A stretch of 64,000 bases of DNA from Pseudalkalibacillus hwajinpoensis (GTDB taxonomy: Bacteria; Bacillota; Bacilli; Bacillales; Guptibacillaceae). The notes under the pieces were generated by a model, which saw only the letters and a program-made list of their open reading frames with translations, did no database searches and was not told the DNA's origin. The stretch spans positions 124,001 to 188,000 of the forward strand of contig NZ_JADFCM010000001.1 of NCBI RefSeq assembly GCF_015234585.1, in the 5' to 3' direction. Shown piece after piece: positions 8,412 to 16,916 of the stretch. Within the stretch, counting starts at the first letter, position 1, and the number at the start of each line of letters is the position of its first letter. The translations under genes were made by a program, and so were the position numbers.

Positions 8412-9224
8412 GTGTCAGATCAACTTAAGGGGATTTGGAAAGATTGGAGATTGCATTTACTTGTGTTTGGAATTGTTGCATTAACAGAATGGATTGGCGT
8501 TTTTCAATTTACAGTAGGGCCAGGCGTTATTCTATTATTGCCAATGCTGTACGCCATGCTTATTGGACTCGGTCTGTTTTTTACACCAGTTGTTAAAAAA
8601 ACGCAGGCGCTTCATGCTGAACCGTTAATTGTGCTTGGTGTAACGTTACTTATCGCAAAAATCGGCGTGATTATTGGACCGTCTCTACCGAAATTAATCG
8701 AAGCAGGTCCCGCTTTGCTTCTGCAGGAATTCGGAAATTTAGGTACGATATTCATTGCTTTGCCAATTGCTGTTTTTCTTGGACTGAAGAGAGAAAGCAT
8801 TGGCATGGCGCATTCTGTAGCAAGAGAGCCAAACGTTGGGCTGATTGTTGCTAAATATGGCTTTAATTCACCTGAAGGACGAGGCGTTATGGCCATTTAT
8901 ATATTTGGTACAGTCTTTGGGGCAGTATTTATGGGAGTGATATCTGGGTTCCTTGCGACAATTACACCGCTCCATCCATTATCGTTCGCAATGGCTTCTG
9001 GGATTGGAAGTGGAAGTATGATGGCCGCTGCAAGTGGTTCGCTCGTTGCTGCTTTTCCTGCATTTTCAGACGACATTATTGCATTTGCAGGTGCGAGCAA
9101 TTTGCTGTCGCTCTCAACAGGCTTATACATGAGCATTTTCATAGGTCTTCCTTTAACAGAAAAAATGTATCAGCTGCTAACAAAAGAAAAGTCACCTCAG
9201 GCGAGCATGAGGAAAGGAGCATAA
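8412..9224 (+). CDS. DUF3100 family membrane protein
   Basis: This integral membrane protein (270 aa from GTG 8412) is recognised as DUF3100 by the opening WKDWRLHLLVFGIVALTEW, the central GMAHSVAREPN-GLI segment and the late SGIGSGSMMAAASGSLVA stretch. About eight hydrophobic segments are visible. I prefer GTG 8412, which has GGGGGAT five bases upstream, to the in-frame ATG 8385, which lacks a site; the call is not certain. The next gene starts 1 base after the stop, so the two membrane proteins are translated together. The family has no established function; a two-subunit solute transporter is a reasonable inference. Confidence 0.75.
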   Translation: MSDQLKGIWKDWRLHLLVFGIVALTEWIGVFQFTVGPGVILLLPMLYAMLIGLGLFFTPVVKKTQALHAEPLIVLGVTLLIAKIGVIIGPSLPKLIEAGPALLLQEFGNLGTIFIALPIAVFLGLKRESIGMAHSVAREPNVGLIVAKYGFNSPEGRGVMAIYIFGTVFGAVFMGVISGFLATITPLHPLSFAMASGIGSGSMMAAASGSLVAAFPAFSDDIIAFAGASNLLSLSTGLYMSIFIGLPLTEKMYQLLTKEKSPQASMRKGA

Positions 9225-9225
9225 G

Positions 9226-9681
9226 ATGCTATTAAAAAATGTACAAGAGTGGACGTTATTATTAGTGATTTTCGGCTTGATTGCAGCTGTGGGAAACTGG
9301 ATTGGGTATAGTGTGTTTCCGGTTTCAGCATTACCTGGTATGCTCGTTTTAATTGTCATTTGTTTAGCTGGGCTTATTCTTCAGCACGTTCTTCCTGTGA
9401 ATATTCCAAGTGTTGCTTACATTGGTATTATTGGAATTCTACTTTCGATGCCAATCATGCCAGGTTCTGAATATGTCGTAAAGTGGACGGAAAATATTAA
9501 TATCCTTGCCCTTGCGACTCCTATATTAGCTTATGCTGGTATAGCAATCGGACGCTCCTGGACAGATTTTGTGAAGCTAGGCTGGCGAAGCGTAGTGGTC
9601 GCTATGTTTGTCATGGTAGGAACGTTTCTAGGTTCTGCCCTCATTGCTGAAGTAGTTTTGAGAATGCAAAACATAATCTAA
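9226..9681 (+). CDS. Small membrane protein partnered with DUF3100
   Basis: This 151-aa protein has about five transmembrane stretches (WTLLLVIFGLIAAVGNWIG, ALPGMLVLIVICLAGLIL, NIPSVAYIGIIGILL, ILALATPILAYAGIAIG, SVVVAMFVMVGTFLGSALI). I do not recognise a named family. It begins one base after the DUF3100 stop, with AGGAAAGGAGC in the end of that gene as its ribosome site, so the proteins are probably made together and may form one complex. A terminator closes the unit just downstream. Confidence 0.65.
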   Translation: MLLKNVQEWTLLLVIFGLIAAVGNWIGYSVFPVSALPGMLVLIVICLAGLILQHVLPVNIPSVAYIGIIGILLSMPIMPGSEYVVKWTENINILALATPILAYAGIAIGRSWTDFVKLGWRSVVVAMFVMVGTFLGSALIAEVVLRMQNII

Positions 9682-9685
9682 TCAG

Positions 9686-9714
9686 AAAAAAACTTCCAAT
9701 GCGGAAGTTTTTTT
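9686..9714. terminator. Terminator after the DUF3100 pair
   Basis: AACTTCC/GGAAGTT stem flanked by A and T runs; it works in both orientations and also faces the converging yppC-like gene. Confidence 0.8.
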
Positions 9715-9734
9715 ATTGGAGAAGAACGGGACTT

Positions 9735-10844
9735 TTATATGCGACAGAGCTTTTCGAGGCATTCAATTGAGTGACAGTAGGTTTTCGCGACGTTTCCTGT
9801 CCAATCAGGAGCGGGTAACGAAAATAGGGACAGGGCTGAATCGTTTGTAAACCAATCCTCTCGATTGGGAGGCTCATGACTGACTTCCTTCCAAACAGAT
9901 AAAAGAGGGCTATAAATACGCGGCCCTTCTGTTAGCATGCATTTTTCCATGGTGCGCTTTTCTCCCGGTATTCCTTCCTTTACCGGATGGAAAAAATGTG
10001 GCCAAAAGTCTTTTCGTGAACCAGTATGTGGATGATGTGATGCCCAATCTAAAATGGCATTGAAGATTTCTTGCTTAGAAAAGAGAATCTGGTAGAGACG
10101 CTTTCCAAGATGGATCCGTTCCTTAACATAAAGAAAATGATTGGCTGTTTCACCAATTAGCTGAATAGAGGTATTATGATTCCTCGGAAATAATATCACG
10201 TTCATATTGAAAACATTCTGTAGCTGAAAAGGCAATGTTTTAAAAACTGACTGATGGAAGACGTCATTCTTTATTATGCGTGAATCGATGTAGTGTTGTT
10301 CATTGATAATCAGAGCTGTTGAAAGGATATCACAGTCCTTTTCAATCCAGAACCTTCTCCAAACAACATTCATAAAAGAAGAGACGTGAAAAGCAGATAG
10401 TAGGTGAAAAAGTGGTTTCCTTCTTTTAATACTTTCTTGATAAACAAGAAGCTGAGGATAGGCATCCTGAAAAATAAGCCAGTTTCCTCGTTCCAAAAAA
10501 GAGAAGAAGGATATCTGCTGATCTACTGATAATAGGTGGGGGAGATATTCACCTTGTAGATCAGTCATTGTCCATCCTGCGTTCCGAGATACGAGATGGG
10601 CAAGGAAAGCCCAATGAATTTCTGGATGTTGGAAAAAGAAATTCAGATAAGCTTTTGTTCGAGTGACGTTATTCGCATTTGCACGCTCTGTTTTTTCACG
10701 AATGGCTAGAACGAGCTGCTGCTCCTCCGCAGATAAAGACGGGGGAGTTGAATGAGTTTTGCTTGCGTGTTTTAACTCGTACATGAGAGTTGCAGATAGA
10801 CTCTTTTTCTTTTGTGGTGGAAAGAAAGTTAATAAGGATTTCAC
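9735..10844 (-). CDS. DUF2515 family protein (YppC-like)
   Basis: This 369-aa protein resembles the B. subtilis YppC family (DUF2515). Characteristic stretches are NNVTRTKAYLNFFFQHPEIH (about 58-77) and WAFLAHLVSRNAGWTMTDL, with aromatic-rich segments and no clear transmembrane helix or signal peptide. It starts with GTG 10 bases after GGGAG. The family occurs across Bacillaceae and has no known function. It is monocistronic and divergent from the HD-GYP gene. Confidence 0.75.
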   Translation of the reverse strand: MKSLLTFFPPQKKKSLSATLMYELKHASKTHSTPPSLSAEEQQLVLAIREKTERANANNVTRTKAYLNFFFQHPEIHWAFLAHLVSRNAGWTMTDLQGEYLPHLLSVDQQISFFSFLERGNWLIFQDAYPQLLVYQESIKRRKPLFHLLSAFHVSSFMNVVWRRFWIEKDCDILSTALIINEQHYIDSRIIKNDVFHQSVFKTLPFQLQNVFNMNVILFPRNHNTSIQLIGETANHFLYVKERIHLGKRLYQILFSKQEIFNAILDWASHHPHTGSRKDFWPHFFHPVKEGIPGEKRTMEKCMLTEGPRIYSPLLSVWKEVSHEPPNREDWFTNDSALSLFSLPAPDWTGNVAKTYCHSIECLEKLCRI

Positions 10845-11145
10845 AACTTTTCCACTCCCTTGTTTGCCTTTCTATATACGTATGAATGTAGAATCAGGAA
10901 AGAAGAAAGTCTTACGCATGATTTTGATAATAAGGGATACCTACTCGGGTGAGTGAGATTAAATCGTTCATACTTGAAACACAAACACTGATCGTGATTG
11001 TAGGTTTTTCATCTTCCTTTATCTACCACTAAACTCTGGATAAGTGTATGATAGAAGTATTCATAAGATTAGCACTTTCGTATTTTACTATTTGGCTCAT
11101 TCGCACGCGTAAAAATGAGCACGTTGAGGGAGGCCTAATTGCTAC
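10845..11145. promoter_or_regulatory. Divergent intergenic region, yppC-like / HD-GYP gene
   Basis: The stretch holds control regions for both neighbours. A small inverted repeat GCTCATT/AATGAGC at about 11094-11120 lies just before the HD-GYP ribosome site (GAGGGAGG) and could affect its translation. No clear promoter or small gene was found. Confidence 0.35.
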
Positions 11146-12267
11146 ATGTCTCATGGCCGATTGAAGAGGGAGCTCCATTCTGAAGAGCTTCTCGAGATTA
11201 TCTTTGATTATGCGTCTCGAATCACGATTGAGAACAATCCGGATCGACTTCTGATGCTTATGGCAGATATGGGAAGGGATATGACCGTTGCTGACAGATG
11301 TACACTCTGGCTATACGATGAAAAAACAGATGAATTATTGGCAAGAATTCCTCATGGTATGGAGAAAATTCGTGTTCCTGCCACGAGCGGACTTGTAGGC
11401 TACGTCTATCAAACAGCAAACTCACTCGTAATCGATGATGCTTATGAGGACAAGCGGTTTTGTGCAGAGTTGGATGTGAAGACAGGCTACCGAACGAAAT
11501 CTGTCATGATGATTCCTCTGATGAATAAGCTAAATCAAAGGCTTGGAGTCTATCAGGTTATCAACAAATTAACCGCTGATGAAGTATTTACAGCTCAGGA
11601 CGTAAAGTATTTGAGACTTGCAGCTTCTTATACAGCTCAAGCGCTCGAAGCTGTGTTAACGAACATTGAGATGGAAGAGGCTCAACGAGAGATCATTTTC
11701 AAAATGGGGGAAATTGGGGAAGTTCGTTCAAAGGAAACAGGAGCTCACGTTAAGCGAGTAGCGGAGTATGCAAAGTTTCTAGCGATGAAATGCGGATTGA
11801 GTGAAGAAGAAGCTGATCTCATTAAAGTAGCTTCACCGATGCATGACATCGGGAAGGTAGCCATTGCCGATGCGATTTTAAATAAGCCTGGTAAACTATC
11901 AGAAGAGGAGTTCATTGCAGTAAGGGAACATGCTAATATCGGCTATAACCTTTTGAAAAATTCTAATCGCAGTATACTAAAGGCAGCGGCCGTTATTGCC
12001 AAGGAGCACCATGAGCGTTGGGACGGCAAAGGTTATCCAGAGGGGCTAAGTGGCGACGACATCCACATCTATGGACGGATTGTTTCTGTTGCTGATGTTT
12101 TTGATGCGCTCGCTACGGATCGTCCTTATAAAAAGGCGTGGAACGCAGAAAAAATCCTCGCTCATTTTAGAAAGGAGCGAGGATGTCAGTTTGATCCTAA
12201 TCTTATTGACGTTTTTTTAGCAAATATGGACGGTTTTCTCCAGATCAAAGAGCAATACGAAGATTAA
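11146..12267 (+). CDS. GAF-HD-GYP domain protein, probable c-di-GMP phosphodiesterase
   Basis: This 373-aa cytoplasmic signalling protein has an N-terminal GAF domain (about 25-170; DRCTLWLYDEKTDELLARIP, IPLMNKLNQRLGVYQVIN) followed by an HD-GYP domain (about 190-365). The metal-binding HD motif is in SPMHDIGKVAIAD, and the second signature is HHERWDGKGYPEGL, close to the canonical HHE-DGxGYP. Such domains hydrolyse c-di-GMP to pGpG or GMP; the GAF may sense a ligand or redox state. The ATG has GAGGGAGG about 12 bases upstream, a little far. It is a single-gene unit with a terminator. A membrane diguanylate cyclase 5 kb away could supply its substrate. Confidence 0.88.
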   Translation: MSHGRLKRELHSEELLEIIFDYASRITIENNPDRLLMLMADMGRDMTVADRCTLWLYDEKTDELLARIPHGMEKIRVPATSGLVGYVYQTANSLVIDDAYEDKRFCAELDVKTGYRTKSVMMIPLMNKLNQRLGVYQVINKLTADEVFTAQDVKYLRLAASYTAQALEAVLTNIEMEEAQREIIFKMGEIGEVRSKETGAHVKRVAEYAKFLAMKCGLSEEEADLIKVASPMHDIGKVAIADAILNKPGKLSEEEFIAVREHANIGYNLLKNSNRSILKAAAVIAKEHHERWDGKGYPEGLSGDDIHIYGRIVSVADVFDALATDRPYKKAWNAEKILAHFRKERGCQFDPNLIDVFLANMDGFLQIKEQYED

Positions 12268-12275
12268 GAAGCAAC

Positions 12276-12303
12276 AAGAGCGCCCGCGGCGCTCTTTATT
12301 TTT
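12276..12303. terminator. Shared convergent terminator
   Basis: AGAGCGCC/GGCGCTCT, followed by TTTATTTTT on the plus strand; the minus-strand ligase gene ends inside it. Confidence 0.75.
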
Positions 12304-13240
12304 GTAGAGAATGAAGGTTAGAAAGTTCCTGTGCGAGCGTTTCAGCGATGGCTTTCATCCCAGAAATACCTGCTTTTTTCTCTGCATCGGCATTGTAGTT
12401 CGTATTTGTATTCACATCATAAGTAAACAAATCGCCACGCTCATTTTGAATGCATTCAATTCCTGCAAAGGCGATGCCGTTGGCTTTTAAGAATGCTTCA
12501 TAATTGGCTAAAACAGGATGATCGAAGTTTTCAATGATTTCAAATTTAGGAGCGGGTTCTTCTGTTGTCGGACAAAAAGAATCCCCAACCTGACAAGCAT
12601 CAGCTGGACATAACTCAAAACCTTCAGACGTATCGACACGAACGGCATAGAGGAATTTCCCGCCGACGAACTCACAGCGAGTAATCGAAGCGTCAGGAGC
12701 CTGAATGTACTGCTGAAGCAATGTGATCCCATCAATCGAATCTTCAAACGCATCACTCATCACATAGCCCTTCAACGTCTCTTGATTGTTAAAAAGCTGA
12801 ACGCCGAGTCCTTTTCCAGCTCGGTTATGCTTCGTAATAAATGGCTCAGAAAATTCATCAGCTGCGTTCACAAGATGATCCTTTCCGACAGCGGCAATCG
12901 TTTTTGGTGTAACGACCCCATGTTTTCTAAGGGCTGAGTATTGGGCAACTTTACTGACTTCAAGGGCTAGTGCGCGGCTATCGTTTAATACTCTCCGCCC
13001 ATGACTCTCAAGCCATGATAGTACTGCTGCAGTATATTCGGGTGCATAGCGATGATCACGAGTGTGGGAGGAAGCACTCATCCGATTATAGAAAACACCA
13101 TCTGGTGGTACGTCACTTAAGTCAAAATTCCCTTCGCTCAGAAACCAATCTTCATATGGGACGTTAAACTGTTCAAGTTCATGCTTAAGGGGTTTTGTCC
13201 ATTCCTCGTTCTCATGAATGATATATATTTTTGCGCTCAT
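12296..13240 (-). CDS. RimK-like ATP-grasp ligase
   Basis: This 314-aa protein is an ATP-grasp ligase of the RimK/alpha-L-glutamate ligase type, joining an amine to a carboxylate with ATP. The N-terminal preATP-grasp domain carries GVFYNRMSASSHTRDHRYAP. The ATP-grasp core shows the ATP-lysine segment EPFITKHNRAGKGLGV (about 132-147) and a late metal-binding DLFTYDVNTNTNYN (about 270-284). GGAGG stands 8 bases before the ATG. It ends in the terminator of the HD-GYP gene. The substrate cannot be predicted; peptide tailing and small-molecule ligation are both known for relatives. Confidence 0.8.
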   Translation of the reverse strand: MSAKIYIIHENEEWTKPLKHELEQFNVPYEDWFLSEGNFDLSDVPPDGVFYNRMSASSHTRDHRYAPEYTAAVLSWLESHGRRVLNDSRALALEVSKVAQYSALRKHGVVTPKTIAAVGKDHLVNAADEFSEPFITKHNRAGKGLGVQLFNNQETLKGYVMSDAFEDSIDGITLLQQYIQAPDASITRCEFVGGKFLYAVRVDTSEGFELCPADACQVGDSFCPTTEEPAPKFEIIENFDHPVLANYEAFLKANGIAFAGIECIQNERGDLFTYDVNTNTNYNADAEKKAGISGMKAIAETLAQELSNLHSLQK

Positions 13241-13345
13241 CTAATAACCTCCTTTTTTAATAACCGTTAAAACCTATCATTTTACTCAAGTATAAAGGAG
13301 TTTTCATCATAATCCCAGTGAAAACGTTCTATCACATGTCCCAAA

Positions 13346-13377
13346 ATAAAAAAGCAGAGCTCGTTGGCTCTGCTTTA
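13346..13377 (-). terminator. Terminator of the aminopeptidase gene
   Basis: AAAGCAGAGC/GCTCTGCTTT with a 6-base loop; read on the minus strand it is followed by a T-rich run. Confidence 0.8.
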
Positions 13378-13381
13378 AATA

Positions 13382-14614
13382 CTAAATTGCCCAGTTTCCT
13401 TTGCGGAACACTGGTTCACTTGTCCCGTCTTCTTTGATTCCGTCAATATCCATTTCTTTTGACCCGATCATAAAGTCGACGTGCGTTACACTTTCGTTAG
13501 CTCCTGCCGCTTTAAGCTCTTCTTTCGACATGGTTTTTCCACCTTCAAGACAGAAGGAATAAGCATTCCCAATCGCAAGGTGATTCGAAGCATTTTCATC
13601 GAAGAGCGTGTTGAAGAAAATGATTTCTGCATTCGAGATCGGTGAATCATGAGGAACGAGCGCAACTTCACCGAGATAGTGTGCACCTTCATCCGTTTCA
13701 ATTAGATGCTGAAGTGTTTCATTGCCGTTCTTCGCTTCTGCTTTTACAATGCGTCCTTCTTCAAATGTAAGCGTGAAGTCCTCAATGACTGTTCCGCCGT
13801 AGCTAAGGGGCTTTGTTGAGGAAACAACGCCGTTCACACCAGTTTTATTCGGAATTGTAAACACTTCTTCTGTTGGCATGTTCGCAACAAAATGATCGCC
13901 TTTCACATTCTCGCTGATTCCGCCAACCCACTGATGAGCCTTTGGAAGTTCAATAGTGAGGTCTGTTCCCGGCGCACGATAGTGAAGTTTGCTGTAATGC
14001 TTATTGTTTAGATAATCTACCTTTTGTTCAAGGTTAGCACTGTGCTCTTTCCATGCCTGAACCGGATCGCCAGTTGAAACACGAGTGGCCTGGAAAATGG
14101 CTTCCCATAACTTTTCTTCCTGTTCTTCCTCTGGTGCGTCAGGGAACACTTTCTGAGCCCATCCTTTAGAAGGAACGGCAACAACTGACCAGCTATTATG
14201 ATCAGACATCATATAGTTGCGGTACCCTTCCATCGCTTTGCCTGCTGTCTTGCTTGCATTCGAAATGCGTTCAGGGTCTACACCTTTTAAAAGGTCTGGA
14301 TTAGAAGAGGTGATTGAGAGAAAAGCCGCTCCATTCTCTGCCATCTCTTCAAACCCTTTCGCTTTCCAGGTCGGAAATTCCTTGAATGCTTCGTCAGGTG
14401 CTTTGTCAAACTTAATACGAGTTAAGGTTTCATCGTTCCATTCAACGTGGACATTTTTAGCTCCAGCTTCATAAGCGCTTTCAGCAATGTTCCGAACAAA
14501 TTCGGCTGATGTCAGAGGAGCGTTTACAACAAGAGTTTGTCCTTGTTGAATATTTACACCTACTTTAACCGCTAAATCTGCGTATTTCTGTAGATTCTCT
14601 TGAAACGTAGCCAT
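13382..14614 (-). CDS. M29 family aminopeptidase
   Basis: This 410-aa metallo-aminopeptidase belongs to family M29 (AmpS/PepS/T type) and removes N-terminal residues from peptides in the cytoplasm. Family features are NIQQGQTLVVNAPL near the N-terminus, HYRAPGTDLTIELP, NMPTEEVFTIP with a metal-binding Glu, EGRIVKAEAKNG, LGEVALVP, NTLFDENASNHLAIGNAYSF and THVDFMIGS. The start at 14614 has AAGGAG 10 bases upstream and gives the usual length of about 410; an upstream GTG at 14635 overlaps that site. It is monocistronic, with a terminator immediately downstream. Confidence 0.92.
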   Translation of the reverse strand: MATFQENLQKYADLAVKVGVNIQQGQTLVVNAPLTSAEFVRNIAESAYEAGAKNVHVEWNDETLTRIKFDKAPDEAFKEFPTWKAKGFEEMAENGAAFLSITSSNPDLLKGVDPERISNASKTAGKAMEGYRNYMMSDHNSWSVVAVPSKGWAQKVFPDAPEEEQEEKLWEAIFQATRVSTGDPVQAWKEHSANLEQKVDYLNNKHYSKLHYRAPGTDLTIELPKAHQWVGGISENVKGDHFVANMPTEEVFTIPNKTGVNGVVSSTKPLSYGGTVIEDFTLTFEEGRIVKAEAKNGNETLQHLIETDEGAHYLGEVALVPHDSPISNAEIIFFNTLFDENASNHLAIGNAYSFCLEGGKTMSKEELKAAGANESVTHVDFMIGSKEMDIDGIKEDGTSEPVFRKGNWAI

Positions 14615-14765
14615 AGTCGAAGATCTCCTTTTCACGTAGTTATACCTTTAAATTGTAGCAGATTTCTTGATTTTTAGTAAATTATTCCCTGATTACCTAC
14701 TCATAAAGCAAGTTTCTGGCAATAAACCGTCCATTTCGGATATGTTATATGTAAAGTGAAAACTT

Positions 14766-14800
14766 CCATCAGAGGGAGGTGCTTTATTTCCTTCTGATGG
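14766..14800. other. Inverted repeat upstream of msrAB
   Basis: CCATCAGA and TCTGATGG flank an 18-base loop and the pairing extends with G:T pairs. There is no U run after it. It may lie in the msrAB leader; the role is unknown. Confidence 0.35.
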
Positions 14801-14871
14801 TTAGATGAACCAATCGGACCTTTAGTAGCACTTAAGGGTAGAATAAATCTTCTATATTGGAGTGGTAGAGA

Positions 14872-15828
14872 ATGAGTACGAATTATGAGCTTGCAACATT
14901 TGCTGGAGGCTGTTTCTGGTGTATGGTTGAGCCATTTGAAGAAATGCCGGGCATTCAAAGCATCGTATCTGGCTATACAGGCGGAGAGAAGCCTTATCCA
15001 ACATACGAAGAAGTCATTTCGAAAACTACCGGTCATGTTGAGGCCGTTCAAATTACCTTTGATCCTAACGTCTTTCCATACACTAAACTACTTGATCTAT
15101 TTTGGCGTCAAATTGACCCAACAGATGCAGGAGGACAGTTCTTTGACCGCGGTGACACGTACATTACAGCGGTTTATTATCATAATGAAGAGCAAGAGAA
15201 ACTGGCTGAAGAGTCTCGTAAGGAGCTAGAAGAAAGCGGACGCTTCTCAAAACCGATCGTGACAAAAATCCTCCCAGCCAAGCCATTTTACCCGGCTGAA
15301 GATTATCATCAGGATTACCATAAGAAAAATCCTGCCCACTACAATCGCTACAAAAAAGGATCAGGTCGCGCTGATTTCATAGAGAAAAACTGGGCATATA
15401 AGAAAAACGATGACGAACTTCGCAGTCGTTTAACAGATATTCAATACGAAGTGACACAAAAAAATGGAACAGAGCGTCCGTTCCAGAATGAGTATTACGA
15501 TAATGCCAAACCAGGTATCTATGTTGACATTGTTTCTGGTGAACCATTGTTTAGCTCAACGGATCAATATGATGCTGGCTGTGGCTGGCCAAGTTTTACG
15601 CAGCCGATCAACAATCATTTTGTGAAAGAAAAGAAGGATTTCAGTCACTTTATGATTCGAACGGAGGTGCGAAGCAAGGAAGCTGATTCTCATCTCGGTC
15701 ACGTATTTAATGATGGTCCTTTAGAGAATGGTCTTCGCTATTGCATTAATTCAGCAGCAATGAAATTCGTTCCAAAAGAAAGTCTTGAAGAAGAAGGGTA
15801 CGGCGAATACCGAGTTCTATTTGAATGA
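14872..15828 (+). CDS. msrAB: MsrA-MsrB fusion peptide-methionine sulfoxide reductase
   Basis: This 318-aa bifunctional enzyme repairs both epimers of methionine sulfoxide. The N-terminal MsrA domain (about 5-155) has GGCFWCM with catalytic Cys14 and the [14 protein letters not shown] and GHVEAVQ motifs. The C-terminal MsrB domain (about 175-310) has [19 protein letters not shown] and RYCINSA with catalytic Cys291. Two zinc-binding CxxC pairs found in many MsrB proteins are not seen, so this is probably a non-zinc form. The protein has no signal peptide and should be cytoplasmic. Its stop overlaps the start of the next gene by 4 bases (ATGA), indicating translational coupling. Confidence 0.95.
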   Translation: MSTNYELATFAGGCFWCMVEPFEEMPGIQSIVSGYTGGEKPYPTYEEVISKTTGHVEAVQITFDPNVFPYTKLLDLFWRQIDPTDAGGQFFDRGDTYITAVYYHNEEQEKLAEESRKELEESGRFSKPIVTKILPAKPFYPAEDYHQDYHKKNPAHYNRYKKGSGRADFIEKNWAYKKNDDELRSRLTDIQYEVTQKNGTERPFQNEYYDNAKPGIYVDIVSGEPLFSSTDQYDAGCGWPSFTQPINNHFVKEKKDFSHFMIRTEVRSKEADSHLGHVFNDGPLENGLRYCINSAAMKFVPKESLEEEGYGEYRVLFE

Positions 15829-16781
15829 GAAAAGTTGATGTTGCGATTGTAGGCGGCGGTATTGCTGGAATTTTTGCAGCAAGGAAATTAACCGAAGACG
15901 GGATTAATGTATTAGTACTTGATAAAAGCAAAAGTGTCGGTGGCCGGCTCGCAACGAGAAGAATAGGAGATGGTCGAGCTGATCATGGGGCACAATTTTT
16001 CACCGTTCGAACAGATCAGTTCCAGCAATTTGTCGATGAATGGGAACAGAACCAATGGATATCAAGGTGGTTTGGAGACAAACATGCAAGATACAAAGCG
16101 ACAAACGGTATGAATCAATTAGTAAAGAACCTTGCTAGTGGAGTACCGCATCAATTAAATAGTAAAGTTGAGCGAATTGAGCGAGTCCAGGCAAGCCTTG
16201 TACTACTTACTCCACCAGCTCCCCAGACGCTTCAGCTTCTTGAAGTGAGTGACGTTCAAGTATCGGATCAATCGCTTCAGTCGCTCAACCAAATAACATT
16301 CGATCCTGCGGTAGTTGGCCTTCTGACTTTAAAAAAAGAAGACGAAACCAGGCTACTTCCTGAAGGGCATAAGGATTCAGGTTTGCCTGATGGCATCGAG
16401 CGTATGGTTGATAATCGTGTAAAAGGTATTTCGGATGAACGTATTATAACGGTCTATGCAACTCCTGATTTCTCAAAGAGTTTTTATCACTATGAGGATG
16501 AAGCTGTTTTGGCTGATATGCTGAAAAAGATAGAGCACTTGCTTCCCCTTGAGTCGTTGGTGTCTCAACAATTAAAAAGATGGCGTTATGCTCAAGCAGT
16601 GTACGTTCATGATCATCCGTTTCTAAACGTTTCTGATAAAGAGGCTGTCTTTGTAGCAGGGGATGCATTCTTACATGAAAATGATCAAACCGGACGAACG
16701 CGAATCGAAAGTGCTGTATTATCAGGATTAGCTGTAGCAGAAGAAATAAAGCAGTTGATGAAAAGGAAGACTTCCACGTGA
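15825..16781 (+). CDS. Renalase-like NAD(P)/FAD-dependent oxidoreductase
   Basis: This 318-aa flavoprotein has an N-terminal Rossmann motif [14 protein letters not shown] (about 5-18), then [22 protein letters not shown], a stretch typical of the renalase/COG3380 group, and a C-terminal FAD contact [22 protein letters not shown]. Members oxidise amines or NAD(P)H forms; the substrate here is unknown. It starts inside the msrAB stop (ATGA overlap), so both proteins should be made together, which hints at a redox-repair role. The stop lies within the terminator stem. Confidence 0.82.
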   Translation: MRKVDVAIVGGGIAGIFAARKLTEDGINVLVLDKSKSVGGRLATRRIGDGRADHGAQFFTVRTDQFQQFVDEWEQNQWISRWFGDKHARYKATNGMNQLVKNLASGVPHQLNSKVERIERVQASLVLLTPPAPQTLQLLEVSDVQVSDQSLQSLNQITFDPAVVGLLTLKKEDETRLLPEGHKDSGLPDGIERMVDNRVKGISDERIITVYATPDFSKSFYHYEDEAVLADMLKKIEHLLPLESLVSQQLKRWRYAQAVYVHDHPFLNVSDKEAVFVAGDAFLHENDQTGRTRIESAVLSGLAVAEEIKQLMKRKTST

Positions 16782-16796
16782 AGTCTTCCTTTTTTC
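16763..16796 (+). terminator. Terminator of the msrAB operon
   Basis: AAGGAAGACTTC/GAAGTCTTCCTT, 12 bp, followed by TTTTT. Confidence 0.88.
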
Positions 16797-16916
16797 TGTA
16801 TTCATCTTGTTCGAAAGTTTTGAAAACAGCCTATTGTTTCGTAACTTTTGCGTTATAATAAATGTAGTGGAAAAATTTTCATACTTGAAATAAATCAAGG
16901 TGAAAAGGGTGAAATA

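Noticed and set aside
8275..8484. A 69-codon ORF before the DUF3100 gene
   Set aside because: It overlaps the DUF3100 start in another frame and lacks a ribosome site; the downstream gene explains the region.
14701..15051. A 116-codon minus-strand ORF over the msrAB start
   Set aside because: It overlaps the conserved MsrA domain in antisense and has no convincing start signal.
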